From positions 3,509,001 to 3,573,000 of the forward strand of contig NC_092680.1 in assembly GCF_964355755.1 (NCBI RefSeq): a DNA stretch of 64,000 nt, read 5' to 3'. The notes below the pieces were generated by a model. It saw only the letters and a program-made list of their open reading frames with translations. It ran no database searches and had not been told where the DNA came from. Positions 1 to 12,584 of the stretch are shown here, one piece after another (position 1 is the first letter of the stretch; the number at the start of each line of letters is the position of its first letter). The position numbers and the translations under genes were made by a program. The DNA is from Antedon mediterranea. Its lineage: Eukaryota; Echinodermata; Crinoidea; Comatulida; Antedonidae.

Positions 1-2310
1 ACAAGTTCAGGTTAAAATATCAAAAATGTTTTAAATATAGCAGGTCCTTTTAGAATTACTCATCTGATTATAAAACGCACTGAAAAAAAAAACAGACGAT
101 CCGCCGGTTTTCGTCTGATTAAATTTCTGAAACACGAATCTTCTAAAGGTAATTATCTGAAAAACATTTGATGTAGATTGTAAATAACTTCTACGTTTTG
201 ATTATTTATTGCCAATTTTTTGGTAATTTAATGTGAGATTATTACAGTTTTCATGATATGATTTTAGACCTTTGTCCCCATGTTGCATCCTCATGCGCAT
301 GCTCGTGCGCATGTCACCGTTTTGAATAAAAATGTATGAATGAAAAAAAAAACCCGTATGTTTTTGGGATCTAATCATAGCTTTACTAATTCACAAGATA
401 ATAGTAAATGAGAGATTATAAATTAGTAAACTCATCATTTCTGTTTTTCTAGTTGTTTTTGTTTTTTTTTCAAATTGGGTGTTTACCATCATTTAACATT
501 ATTGTGAGTCCAAAATGGTATAAACATGTTGCCTCGTGTCTGTAACATTTATCGTTATTTTTGTACAATGCACATTTTGGTTCTTATTTCTATGATGTTT
601 TTACTGTTGGTAGGCCTATATATTTTATTGTTTATTTATATGTTTAGGCCTATTATGAAAATATAAGGCATGAAATATAGTATAGTAGCTTCCTCAAAAG
701 TACACAACTTAATTGTAAAGTTTTAATAAACAATCTAGTATATGCACGGATTGGTATTGTATGCAATTTTGAGTTCCTGTCTGGTGGTGGTTTATAGGTG
801 ATCTGACAACAATACAAGCATAGGCCTATCTTAAACAATAATTTATAGCAAGTTAATACACAACCATTGTCTACGGTCTATCCCACATACTTTTTAAAAA
901 ATGGGCTATTTTTAATTTTCCATATTTTGTATGATTATAGGCCTAGATGCTGTTGTTCTCTACTTGAATAGCACGGAACGCTTTACCTCTACTTTTCAGA
1001 TTGTTTGCATGGTAGGGCCTACAGTAGAACAGGTTTTTTGGAACCGTATCGTATGCTATCAACTCACGACCACATGGCCACTTTCGACCAATGAAAAGCG
1101 CGCAGAAGGTAAATTTAATTACTACGGTACATTCATGCGGTTGAATAGTGATAATCATGATGACGTCACCACGAAAACATGAACAACTATAAATATGATA
1201 ATACTTTATATCACGTGACAACTTGTCGATAGCTCTCGATGTCTCATTCGAGAACGCAAAACACTATTTTGAAATGCAACATTTCGTGATTTACGATTTA
1301 AATGTAGGCCCGTGTATTCGGGGGAATAATTTAGAAAATGCGGTAGTGCTTGGCGCGGCAATTAGCCGATGTTGATAACCGATCACCTGTTTCTCTCTGG
1401 TTTATACTGAAGGCCTACGAATTGAACACGTTAACAATCAAAATAAAATATATTTCGTTTTTATGTATAATTACTAAGTAGCAAAAAGATATAAAATTGG
1501 GTGTTTAGTAAAGTACTGTTCCTATTTTGTATTTTGTATTTGTAGGAATCAGTATAATTATTCATGTATAAGCTCTTAATCGATAGAGCGAGACAATCTT
1601 GAATTCTATACGCTGAATGGCAAGGAAAAAGGCGACTAAAGCGACCTTTAAACCGTTCATTTGCAGCACACATACAGTTGTAGTTCGTTGAAGAAAAGAG
1701 GAAATACCCTAGTTTGTATTTAAACCTTGTGATAGCAAGATAAAATAACTCAAATTAAACAACAGATGATGGGAACCGATTTGGAAAATCTTAGCAATAA
1801 ATACAGATCATGCCCGCAGAAAACGTCATTAGCCCTTCTTTAATCAAGTGCTCTAGGTTTCGTTAATTTGCGACGACCATATCGTTTTTTATGTTACCTT
1901 GACGACGGTACGCGCTAAGCCCGTGTGACCGTGTAGCAGGCGGCCATACACGCATTTAAAACATGGTTCGCACCGAATTAAGAAACACTGATTGAAACGT
2001 GTCAGTAAAGATTAAGGCTTTAAGCACGCGGATAGTTCCCGCAAACAACGATTAATTCCGACAATTTCCACTCGAGAAATAAACCTTAATATTATCTGTA
2101 AAAACGGTTATAAAATCTAACTAACTAACGAATTCCATATCATGATTAACGAGCGCTACGATATAGGCATGATAGTAATAATATTTAATGATAAAAAAAA
2201 AAATAATAATAATAATGGCATGGACGTTTATAACATTAACTAATGCGTACGATATATACATTTTATTTCAATAAATAAAAACAATTTTTCAGAACGATGT
2301 AAACAATTAC

Positions 2311-2374
2311 CTAATTCATTCTGTGTTAAACGAATGTTTTGTCTAATTCATTCTGTGTTAAACGAATGTTTTGT
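2311..2374. repeat. Perfect 32 bp tandem duplication
   Basis: The 32 bp unit starting ctaattcattctgtgttaaa occurs twice back to back, 2311-2342 and 2343-2374, with no mismatch. Such identity in otherwise non-repetitive intron suggests a recent duplication. Confidence 0.95.
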
Positions 2375-2744
2375 AGGTAATATTACCAGTAATAATTCAT
2401 TTAAAAGGTCCGTTATATTCGTTACGTTCAGACAAGGTTTTTCTAAATAAAACGTGATTCGTTAACACTATAATGCAAACAAAACATATTGGAGAAACAC
2501 ACAAGCGTTGAACTACTCAATGTCCGTATGGGTAAATGAATTATCTTATGAATATTGCAAAGTATTGCCATAAATTATTTACATTTAACAGCCTAGAGAT
2601 ATCATCGTGTACATTATTGAAATAATCTGGAATCGTTGGAAGTTAAGACGTTTAAAGATCGACATGACACTTAATCTGAGAAACTATTATTTTGCTATAA
2701 TAATAACAGTTTGACTTAAAATTGACAATATTGTAACTATAAGT

Positions 2745-2955
2745 TTGACGATATTCGTAGTTTAAACGAAATTTGTACTTAAGACGATATTCATGAATAA
2801 AGATTGACGAAATTCGTACTTAATACATACGTATTGACGATATTCGTACTTGAGTCGATATTCGTGCATAAAGATTGACGATATTCGTACTTAAGACGAT
2901 ATTCGTGCATAAAGATTGACGATATTCGTACTTAAGACGATATTCGTGCATATTG
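2745..2955. repeat. 41 bp tandem array in islet intron
   Basis: About five degenerate copies of a 41 bp unit containing two half-units, attgacgatattcgtactta and agacgatattcgtgcataaa. The rightmost two copies are almost identical, while the left copies (2745-2830) have diverged. Confidence 0.9.
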
Positions 2956-3149
2956 ACATTATTCGATAGTACGATAGTACTGTATCATGATCTTGCAAAA
3001 ACTAAACGTTTTTGTTTCAAACTCTGATCGTGGACAGTAGGTACCATAAACCCTGAAACAAGTAGTGGCTAAACCATGCAACCATCACTATTGATTAGTA
3101 TTGATTGATATCGAATATAACATATTGATTAATTAATTAGTATACTTAC

Positions 3150-3409
3150 AATTAACACAACTTCGATCACTATTCGTTGGACTGCTGATCATTGTATCAT
3201 CATCAATTACTGTTTTCTCTAGAACGTCATGATCCTCCTTACAAAACAAACCGTCTTCCCGAAGTGCAAACTCGTCACCAGGTATTAGTTGACGCGTACA
3301 CGCGACGCAACGAAAACAGTCAATATGGTAAATCTTATTTCGGGCTCTCATAACAAAGTCATTTTTACTGAAACCGAGATTACATTTGGCACATTTTGTA
3401 CCAAATAAC
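3150..3409 (-). CDS. isl: islet exon 3, LIM domain 2
   Basis: Acceptor CAG ends at 3410 and donor GTAAGTATA starts at 3149; the exon is 260 bp. It encodes LFGTKCAKC, the complete LIM2 domain (ligands CAKC, H and C of HIDC, CVAC, and C and D of CKED, with 18-residue spacers) and about 30 residues of linker rich in Asp and Ser that normally leads to the homeodomain. [20 protein letters not shown] is nearly identical to vertebrate ISL1/ISL2. It ends in phase 1, so an in-frame homeodomain exon is expected to the left of the window. Confidence 0.97.
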
Positions 3410-6400
3410 CTGAGGAGAGAAAGAATTTATTTGATTAGATGAATCGTGAGAAAAATAAAGATGTATTTATCCATGAAAATAACCATTTTAAATGATTGAA
3501 ATTAACGACTTATAGGAAATCAGTGTAAAACAAATTGTTTAAATATCACTAATTAAACATAAACAATTAGGCCAACGAAAATGTTTTTACTTTGACGCAC
3601 CTTTATCATCAAAGTGTGCCACTGTTGTAAAAGTGAAGTTTCAAATAAATTATTATTATATTTATTATATTATTATTATATATCGTTTGCTAAAATTATT
3701 GTAAGAAACTAATTTTGAATAGGCCTATATCTGTTTCATTTCAAATTAATAACTCCAAGAAAAGAAAAGAGGAAACACAAATTCTACTCGAAAGGATTAT
3801 CCAGTGGATGACCTATGGTGACCTATAATTAATTTTTGGAAAACACACACGTTTTAATCAATATATCTGGTAGACATTAACATAAATATACCTATTAAAC
3901 GCCAGCATCTGAAATATAAGATTTATATACGCCCATAGCGCGTAATGAATCAACTGTCGATATTGTAACATTTTAAAATTTATAATTCTGGATAATATGA
4001 AATTACTAATGCAATTTTAAAATACCAATATTATATTTATCCAAGGGGTGATCTTATTAAATATTAGGCCTAGGCCTATATCACGTTTGAGATGAAGTTA
4101 AAAAGTAGAACATGGATGTTAATTCATTGATACCTTTATCATTTTAGCGAAATAGGCCTAAATGTGATAATTATTATAAACATTAATATTTTATATGAAA
4201 ACTAGTTTAATTATTAATATTTTATTCCAAAATATTTTTTATTATCAGAATAATTATTAGTTATATATAAATATATAAATGTTAAGTATAATAGGAACAT
4301 TAGTAGTCATGTTCCTTTTTCTTATCTGAAATGGGACTTTGTCATTACAGAATTTCTCAGCAAGAATTCCGATAGGCCTACATTGCGTGGCCCACGCACT
4401 AGCCCAGGTGCTATTACGTACGATGACAGAGAGAAACTTGAGAGATTTCTTCTGCTATACTTCACTTCAGAGGTAAAGTAACGAATTTCTGTTGTAAAAT
4501 AAAAGTTTTTACTTCCACGTTGTAACTTCACACATTCTACACCGTGGTAAAAGTTTCCGCGAAATTACACATGTTGCCCCCGGGCCGTCAAGTTTATGCA
4601 TAAACGGTTCTCAATTTTTCTCTGCCAAAAAATTCCATGGGTACAATATCAATGGCTAACGTAAGGGTGTATCGTTCTCACGCCGACTTAACACCGTCTC
4701 GTAGGTCAGGGCTTTGTGTCTTACTAACGGTGCACGTTAATATTCAGTAGAATCTATCCGCCGTTTATTTGCACTTGACTGGCGTAGGGTTGACGCCCGG
4801 CGTACAATCGTAGGCCGATGAACAAAATTAATCGTTCGTGCCTGAGAAAACATACACTGTATTGCTTTGCTTGGTGATGCGTGTACTATAGCCACTGCGA
4901 TTTTGACTCTTTATTACGTTACATTTTTAGCTTAGCCTAACAATTAATTTCATTGTCCGAGTCAGAATTTTCAAAATTTACAGATGTCACCGAAACTTTC
5001 GACAAGCAATTTTGCGTGCGATGAGCTCAGATAGAGAGGTTTAGGCAATTATAATACGTTGGTTAATATAGAGAATTAATACCTTCATTAGGTGTGAACG
5101 GCACTAGTTGTGTTTACAGTAAATGTATGCTCAATAATTGTGTCGTAAATTAGTAATTTTGACATGTGTTAAATTTTATATTGCATGCTTCGTCGCTTCC
5201 GTTTGTGTAAAGTTATGAGTATTGAGATATAATATAATGACTAAGATAGCGGGTAAATAGTTAATATTAGACATTAACGCGTGTAGAAGATATACTAATC
5301 GCCGACCTAATGTACTGTATCGTAGAGATGGAGTTTCTATACAACAAAACGACATATGTTAAAATACTGTTATGTTTGATTGTGGAAATGATAACATTGT
5401 GAAGTTATGTACATAAAGATTCTTCAAACAATACAACACACAATGGTGACATAACTCATGGTTATTAAGATAAAATGTGCGTGATTCAGTTGCGGCGTAC
5501 GTTTACTTGATCACGTCATACAAAACCAACCGACTGCGCTCAGCGTAAATGCAGAGGATAATTAATGCAGGGTTTACATGGGCCTAATTGGAAATGTCCA
5601 GTGTCACGCTTACTTTTGATTACCGCACATGTTTTAAGTGTGAATAGGCCTTTGGCCGCTCTGTTTCAATTCAGGCCCACAGCTAGCAGCCTGTGCTCTG
5701 TGTCGTGTCCGCGCCCTGTGCTCTGTGTCCGCGCGGCACATATTGGATCGAACAGTAATACTATATCCAGGGTAGCACCTTTGTACAGAAGTCGTTTAGA
5801 AAAAGCGTGAAAGCGAAATTTACAAAAGCAGTCTGTCTGATTCAGTTTCATGGTAGAGTGGTTGTACTTGTTTAGAAGCATGATGTGCGTAGGCATGACT
5901 CTACCGCCATAGTTTTCATTATTAATATCATCAGTGTATTATACATCCACTCTATTTACATATTGAATAGAGTTCGTATGGTACACATACAATTATATAT
6001 GTTTATTTAAATAATTACAGTATCAGTAAGCTCTCAGTACTAGCAAAGGCATATAAACGTATAGATAATACTAATAGGCCTACAATAATATAAATAATAT
6101 CTGTCTATGCTTAGATACACCATCTAAAGCCATCCAGAACGGCCAGGAAACTACCGTAATTTAGTATTGACTCGTGTCGTGTAATTCGTGCAAAACGCTT
6201 GTTTAAATTGTAGTCCTCTAATACATTACCTACCTAGATCCCGATTATTAATGGTATACCAATAATACAGGCCTGTCACATATATATAAAGTGATTAAAA
6301 TGGGCCTATAATGATGTAAATAAGGTGTAGGCCTATGATACAGTATGATTTGACTAAGGTTAAGCTCGCATACTTAAGTCCGTATTTAACGCTAAGAATG

Positions 6401-7383
6401 TAAAATTCGTATACGCTATACATGGTGCTATAAATTCCATAGACCGTTCGATACTAATAAATAAAATAATAACACAAATAAAAACCGTTTGCAAAAATAT
6501 AAAACAATGTCACACAATACTCGGTCCCTAGTAAAATTGTACATGGTTATACATAACAATAGTTAGTTAATATTAGTAGAATACATTTGCATTTCTGTAT
6601 AAAAAAAAAACCTCATTTCGATTATTAAAAATTATCGTTTTTGTATTGCCTAGCGTACATTTCCAATAACCTTATATATTGACCAAGACCAAGTCAATCA
6701 TTCTTTTTTATAATTTTGTAAGGTTATTATGCCTATGTAAACATATAAATATTGTTACAATAACATAATAAAAATATACAGTGCATTCGGCTATTAGTAT
6801 TAGTTAATACTCGTGGCGTATTGTTACATGAGTGACTAAAATAAATATATACGTACGTACCTGAGGTAGTCTTTTTTACAATATGGTTTTCCGTCCCGTA
6901 CAAAACAGGTACATGTTTCATCCAAGTAGATATCACAGTCGGCACACTTCAAACACCGGCCGTGCCACTCTAGATCCGGGGCTACGCGTAATATATACTG
7001 ATCGTATATCTGGCCCCCGCATCCAACACACATAGATATTCTTCTATTTGCTCCTACTCCCGTCGACTCTGATAAATGAAAGAAAAACTCATGTTATCCA
7101 TAATATTCCATAAAAATCTTAAAGTTGTTATAACTTAAGCATCAATTGATTTAGATGAGCTCTTATATTGCATTCAAGCAATCGTTTTATACACTTGTAA
7201 CAAAGACGGTTTAATTGCAATAATATATCACATAATTGGCAAACTTATGTGAAGAACTGCAAAGGAAAGAATTAAATTAATTAGTTACACTAAATAGCAC
7301 GGACATCTATCAATTTGAATCAACTAAATACCTTTATTAACTTGGCTGGCCTTGATAGTAACTTGCCCGTCGTCAAGCGTCAT
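3150..7383 (-). CDS. isl: Islet-type LIM-homeodomain transcription factor, 5' half (join of 3 exons, 3' end off window)
   Basis: LIM-homeodomain transcription factor of the Islet (ISL1/ISL2) family, known in other animals for motor-neuron, endocrine and heart-field specification; it acts in the nucleus. Three coding exons join in frame: 7332-7383, 6861-7068 and 3150-3409, about 173 residues. Both LIM domains show the full C-x2-C-x18-H-x2-C / C-x2-C-x18-C-x2-D zinc pattern, and the peptides [16 protein letters not shown] and [12 protein letters not shown] are Islet-specific rather than general LIM signatures. Introns are 263 bp and 3.45 kb with GT-AG ends. The homeodomain is not visible in 1-3149 and must be encoded by exons beyond the left edge, as the open phase at 3150 implies. 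The gene sits about 26.5 kb downstream of a voltage-sensor gene on the same strand. Family assignment is certain; ISL1 versus ISL2 cannot be decided and may be a single pre-duplication gene. Confidence 0.95.
3410..6860 (-). other. islet intron 2 (3.45 kb)
   Basis: Intron between the LIM2 and LIM1 exons. No exon-like ORF was recognised. It contains a short dispersed repeat tail at 3595-3662, a locally GC-richer block at about 4540-4860, another at 5500-5790, and about eight TAGGCCTA-type words. The GC-richer blocks could be regulatory, but nothing in the sequence proves it. Confidence 0.6.
3595..3662 (+). repeat. Short dispersed repeat with (ATT)n tail, copy 1
   Basis: A segment of about 60 bp with the core aagtgtgccactgttgtaaa, followed by an aataaattattattat tail. 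The same segment recurs at 61708-61776 in the same orientation. A conserved core plus a microsatellite tail is typical of the 3' end of a SINE or a CR1/RTE-like LINE. The family is not identified. Confidence 0.7.
6861..7068 (-). CDS. isl: islet exon 2, LIM domain 1
   Basis: Acceptor AG at 7070-7069 and donor GTACGT starting at 6860. It encodes a short basic lead-in (ANRRIS) followed by the complete LIM1 domain beginning CVGCGG. Zinc ligands are the CVGC pair, H and C of WHGRC, the CADC pair, and C and D of YCKKD, with 18 residues between CADC and the last Cys, as in canonical LIM domains. The peptide [14 protein letters not shown] is close to the vertebrate Islet LIM1 sequence. The exon ends inside an Arg codon (AG|G) that is completed by the first base of the LIM2 exon. 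Confidence 0.96.
7332..7383 (-). CDS. isl: islet coding exon 1 (start codon)
   Basis: ATG at 7383-7381 opens a 17-codon segment starting [17 protein letters not shown] and leaving one base (G) before a GT donor at 7331-7330. The next exon starts with AG, so the split codon is GAG and the frame continues without a stop into the LIM1 exon. The context AAAAATGAC is acceptable for an animal start. There is no homology by eye for this N-terminal segment, which is normal because Islet N-termini vary. The choice rests on phase match, splice signals and position 263 bp upstream of the LIM1 exon. A different first exon further right is possible. Confidence 0.62.
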
Positions 7384-7811
7384 TTTTAAAAAGTGAAGAA
7401 AATCGAAAAAGGGGGTTCGCGTCGTGTAAAAAAAAATGTGCAGAATTTGTAGCTAAAGTTACGCACGGTTTGAGAGCGTTAGCAACATGAGTTTTATGGG
7501 TAGTTCCTAGAGCCTGGCTCTCAGAGTACGAAAAAAGATCGTGATGTATTCATCCATTCATCCAACCGATTGAGTGGTTAGAAATTTGTGTTGATGAATT
7601 TACACGCACGGGAAGCCCCATCTCAAATTCATCGCTCTAATGCACAGTCGTCGCTGATTGGTCAGCTGTTATGTTACTGGTTCTCGTGCAGTGACTTACT
7701 TACTAATGGTTTTGTCGATTGAGGGCGGTATACAAAACGTTTGTATTTCGAGTGGTGTTCCAATCTATTGACTGCGACCACACCACTGTCAAGAGACGAG
7801 ACACGCCAGGG
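7384..7811 (-). promoter_or_regulatory. Probable islet 5'UTR and promoter region
   Basis: The DNA directly upstream of the islet start is GC-richer than its surroundings. It has a CCAAT box on the minus strand (7657-7661), an adjoining E-box CAGCTG (7663-7668) and a GC box (gggcgg on plus, 7723-7728). These lie 275-345 bp upstream of the ATG. The transcription start is not determined. The individual motifs are short and could occur by chance; location and composition are the main support. Confidence 0.35.
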
Positions 7812-9185
7812 TAATCAATTTCATATTTTCTCGTTTCGATGTTAAATCTTCATAGATGAGTTTAGAAACATTTATCAACGCCAAATAACAAGAATATTAA
7901 CGAGCGAAATATTTAATAATTTTCACATGATGTACACGTACTGCTATCGGCTTCATTTTAAACTTACAGTTATTATTGTAGTAAATAAAAGGATATTTTA
8001 TTTAGTTAACATGTTTCACAATGAAAATAAAATTGTCATTTATGCATGATTAGAACAAAACACAAAATCGACGGTAAATATTAGTATACGAACAATTAGT
8101 TTAACAATTACTTTTATATTATGCCACATCAATCGTAGTCCAGCTTATACAATTTAAATTATACAAATAACCAAAACAGAAAGAAACGAAAAAATATGTC
8201 TATTTGTTCCATTTATATAACTGATTAAAAAGATATAATAAAATAACTGACCTTAAAATTTATCCGGGGCAGTATACACTATTCACACTAACTTCTTTAG
8301 CGTACATCCATTCATGTACATTGTGTTATAGGCCTATCTTTCTGTGATTCCAAAACAGTTTTCTAATTGATTGTAAGAGAGTTTAAATATGTCTTAGTAA
8401 TTGTGCTATATGTTTTACTCGTTATAATAAGATGTAATAGGCCTACTAAAAAATAGCACTAATATGGAAAAAGCGGAAAAATAATTATTTCGAATGTTAA
8501 CTGCCCAAGTACGGTACCTAAATATAATTGAAATAAAGGGTCATTGGTGGGTCTTTACAATAGGTCAATGAACCAAACACAGGGTACTTTAGGGTATATC
8601 TTTATTGTATACATACACAATAGACATATCACCTTTTGTTAACATAGGATAAAATTGATATTGTTTAAACCACCGAGGAGAACAATAGGCATATTCGGTC
8701 AGCCAATAGGTGGCGCTGTTGAGGGGTTTTTTTTCAAGTGCCTAAAGTCGGTGATTTCGTTTCACTCAAACTAAAGTTTGTTAAAACTATTACAATACTA
8801 TAGTCAATAAACATTGTAAACAATATTTACTTCACTTAAATTATTAACAAAGAGAAATAATTTGTCATGCTTAAACTCAATGTACAATTATTATGTATAA
8901 TTGTATTTTTAATTGATATTATTATTTAACTTTTTGGATCTTGACAAGCAAAAACTATTTGTTGGCAAATTTAATCAAGCAAAATAATCATCTTCAATAA
9001 ACGAAATAGAGTAATATTAAATACAATTCTTTTTCTTAATTACAATTATGATTTTTAAATTAATTAAAACAGTAGATAAGGATAAATTCCCAGTAAAATA
9101 AACAAAGTAATACCAATTTTGTTTTAAAGCAATAGTCTGTAAAATTATGTTATCTTTCATTATGTTCTTTTAATCGTTTAAATAT
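7812..9185. other. Intergenic, no feature seen
   Basis: AT-rich DNA upstream of islet with no ORF or repeat I recognise. TAGGCCTA words occur at about 8330 and 8440. Confidence 0.5.
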
Positions 9186-9495
9186 GCATTGTGCCTCCCC
9201 CCCCCCCCCCCCCAAAAAAAAAAACATTTAAAAAAATTAAGATTATTAAAAGAAAAAGAAAGAATGAATATGTTATTTTGTAGTTTTAATAAAGTTGATA
9301 ACTTCCGTAGAAACTATGTTAAAACACGGTTAAATTAAAAAAAACGCATTGACTTCCAGTTTTTTTCAGGTAATAAATAATTTTTGTTCGATCCCATTTG
9401 TGTTTTAAAGTGGATAGGGCTAACTATTATCATTAACAACATTGCATATTCAACAAAACATTTTAAACAATTTTTTCAGGTGGACAATATATATT
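9186..9495. repeat. Diverged MITE-like element, TTAAAGATGTATTGTCC family (copy 1)
   Basis: It begins atgcattgtgcc followed by a 17-base C tract and an A tract, and ends ttttttcaggtggacaatat. Internal landmarks match the younger copy at 47169-47510: ttttgtag, taactt..ccgtaga, ttttttcaggtaa, and atattcaacaaaa. The C tract sits where the family's terminal repeat has tgtccccc, so it looks like an expansion inside the terminal repeat of an old copy. Confidence 0.6.
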
Positions 9496-12353
9496 TATTT
9501 GTTTGTTAATTTAATAAATTTATTTTTTTTTATTTAATTTTCTAAACTATTTTGTTTTGTAAATAAAAACCGTTTTTTTAATATTGTCGCTCTTATTTTT
9601 AGAAGCGATGTCTAAAAAAGTATACGGTTTATATTTAGTACTTTAAAGGACGGTGTGCAGGTGAACATTTTCTTTTGATATTAACATTCCAATAATTATC
9701 GATATAGTTTTATTTATTTCGTAGGTAACAACCACTTTCTTATCAAGGAGGGTAGTTCAAATAACCTAGAAAATCCCTTTTAAGCATTAAATAAAAATCC
9801 AGATGACTAAAATAGATAATTAACTTGAAATTTACGTCTTCTGTGTTTCGAATTTAGATTGTGTAAACATCTAACCGTCTTTAGTTTGAGATTTTAATTT
9901 GCTTTCTTTTTACTAACGTAATTGTTTTTTTTTTCTTAAATAATTATTGTCTATGTTCGTATTAATGTTTTGTGTTCTGACTTTGAAGATACGTTGGGAG
10001 AGCGTCAGTGTTTCTGTCTGGATTTTCACTAGCTTGACCTTCTATGGCTCAAAGAATCATGAAGCTAGGCCTATAAATTGTATTGCCAAACGCTACATCT
10101 TTTGTCTACCATCTCGGAAACAGTGTCATATCCGCCGCGATAACACTTTATAGGCAATAAATACTTATGAGCCTACACAATGCCTGGGATATACTCGCGC
10201 TTGTAATTATGGTTACCATGGGAATTGGTAGTTTTGTGTGAGATTAAACTACGCATGCGGTGCTTAAAATACGATTGTTATACGCAGGGTCAATAAATGT
10301 TTACTTTTGTTTGATTTTTTGTACTAAACAAATTCAGTTTTAAAATGTTTTATTTACGGACAAAGAGAATAAAGTAGGCCTATCGTATGAAAAAAAAATA
10401 CATTGAATCCAATATAAACGTGTTCTATTTAAAACAAAATTCTAAATTTATTCAAGTTACGCAAAATATTTGAAGTATTATTAAAATTCTAATTTAAAAC
10501 TAAAGAGAATGAAAAAGGAATTTTTTCTTATCAACAGACAAATTAGTTTAAAGATCATTATTTAGCTCAGCTAATTTCAGAATAAGGAAAGGAAATTTAT
10601 ATTTCTTCTTTTTTTTTCGTTTTAATTTTCAATTAGGCCTATCGGAAAATATTAGAGAATATATATGTATATTGTGCTTTAAGTCTCATTTGAGGCTTAG
10701 GGAGTGAAGTAAAATGAGTACAACCCTGGAACTATGGTCAAAATGTACCCCTTTTGGGATTAGAAGGTATAGGGGTAAGCACGTAAAAAGTAAAAATCCC
10801 CAGCTCTAACGTCACTTTACATTGTAGCTCTATTTTAGCCTACTGTTAAGCGGTTTGGAGTTTAATTCTGAATCAAATCCAATCATTAATTTTGTCCGAA
10901 ATCACAAAACTATAGTCTGTTTTAAAAAAGACTATCCGGCACAGTATAACAACTCGGCATTGAGTAAAACATTTTTTTCTCAAAATCAACCGTGTTTCAA
11001 ACCCTCCACCCAGATTGATCGGGACTGATGCCCACAGGGTATTTTGCAGGGGCTTTAGTTTGTGGTAAAGATAGTTCATAAAAATGTAGGCCTATATTGA
11101 TATAAAATACAGGTAAAGGTATTTTAACAGGTCTTGTGCCAGACACCCTGGCGTCGACAAGTTATCTTTCTAACCCCTCAACATTCACCTGACGATCAAT
11201 TGAAGCAATGACTTCGTTGATGAAGGATGCGGCCTTTGTGCTATTTGCCAGTGTGTGTACATAAGGCCTAAGACGTGGTTATGAATGTTGAAATAACGGC
11301 TAACAAGAGGTGTCAATTTTAGCCACTTCACACAACCCTTGTCAAATTGTAAATCCGTCACTCAATGGCTTGATACTACTTGGGCCTCATAGGCTGACGT
11401 GAAGAATAATAGCGATGACCAGTACGGATATCATAACGACTTTATCCGCCTTTAAATATGACAAAACCAACCAAATAGCGTTTGAATGAGGTGTTTGGTT
11501 ACAGCAAATAATCAACCCGCGTTTACACGGTAAATTCGTTTCTTAACATGTCCTCGTTCCCAAACCAAAATAATGCCGGCCCATCAGCAGTAATACATAA
11601 CATTAAGCGAAATAATCATAATACATATTAATAATAAAATAATTACAAAATTACGGTATGATAAATATATTGATATTCGTTACCCGTCAGCCTTTACAAA
11701 AACTTTAAGATCTGGTTGATGGTTCTTGTACGTTTTCATTACCAGTCCGAATCGCATAGAATTTTATTTCACTATGGCCTACGTAACTAAAACAAACAAT
11801 TCATTCGTCCGTATGTAAATTGTCATTTTAAAATATAGGGTTGAACTCCTTTAGGGCACACTGTATCGAGAACTGGTCATTTTAATATGAAGAAAACCTT
11901 TAATGAGGAAATATGTTGGTTTTGGCAAAACTAACGACGACTTGTAGGCCTACAACACCAGTGTGTACAAGGCGGTCAAGTAGCAGACTAAAATAAAATC
12001 CAATCACGTGGCACCACCTTAGTTTTTGTTGACCATAGTCATCCAAAATGAATAAACTTATCGAAAGAATGTGTGCTTTTCGAAACGGTGCTTTGTTATA
12101 GAAATATGTTTCGTGGTTTTATGTTTCTCTCTTGTGTACACATTCTTCATTCTATAGGCGTAATTCCAGAGCCCCGTACTATACACTGGGTAGTTGGTGT
12201 ACGATTGTTCTCTATTAGCTTAAACCACGATCAAACATCGAACGCAGACCATGCTGTAACTTTCGTTCTTTCAGCGTATGCATGTTGTCTGTTCTGGCCC
12301 ATACGGCCGCCCATAAGATAAAACTATTTTCCAAACTCTATACTCTATACTTT
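9496..12353. other. Intergenic, no gene seen
   Basis: No coding region or repeat recognised. There are several TAGGCCTA words (about 10067, 10376, 10635, 11088, 11946). Short ORFs here (9947-10153, 12073-12321) have no recognisable domain and no splice context. Confidence 0.5.
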
Positions 12354-12584
12354 CTTTTTGTTTGCTATTTGTTGTTAGACTTAAGCCTTTACACTATCAA
12401 ACTTGATGTGACAAAATGTAACATTTTTTTGTCAAACTAGTTTGATAGTAGACAGAGCTTGACTCTCTCAATGGTCAAGCTCTGTCTACTATCAAACTAG
12501 TTTGACAAAAAAATGTTACATTTTGTCACATCAAGTTTGATAGTGTAGACAAGGCTTAAGTCTAACAACAAATAGCAAACAAAA
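12354..12584. repeat. Long inverted repeat (hairpin), about 110 bp arms, 10 bp loop
   Basis: The left arm, from about 12354 to 12463, is the reverse complement of 12474-12584 apart from a 3-base indel; the loop is tctctcaatg. The arms include ttgatgtgacaaaatgtaac, caaactagtttgatag and agacagagcttgac, which are the terminal repeat of the CTCTGTCTACACTATCAAAC MITE family seen elsewhere in the window. It is best explained as a head-to-head pair or foldback version of that element. Confidence 0.93.

Larger units (their letters stand above)
1..3149 (-). other. islet intron 3 (partial) with tandem repeats
   Basis: AT-rich non-coding sequence between the LIM2 exon and the unseen homeodomain exon. 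I searched the minus strand for the homeodomain helix-3 codons (WFQNKR) and saw none. It contains a perfect 32 bp tandem duplication (2311-2374), a 41 bp-unit tandem array (2745-2955) and several TAGGCCTA words (about 614, 645, 823, 939). A GC-richer stretch at 1200-1420 and 1880-2040 has no ORF I recognise. Confidence 0.6.

Noticed and set aside
1-3149. Islet homeodomain exon in the window
   Set aside because: No minus-strand coding for the conserved helix 3 was found by eye; it must lie further left.
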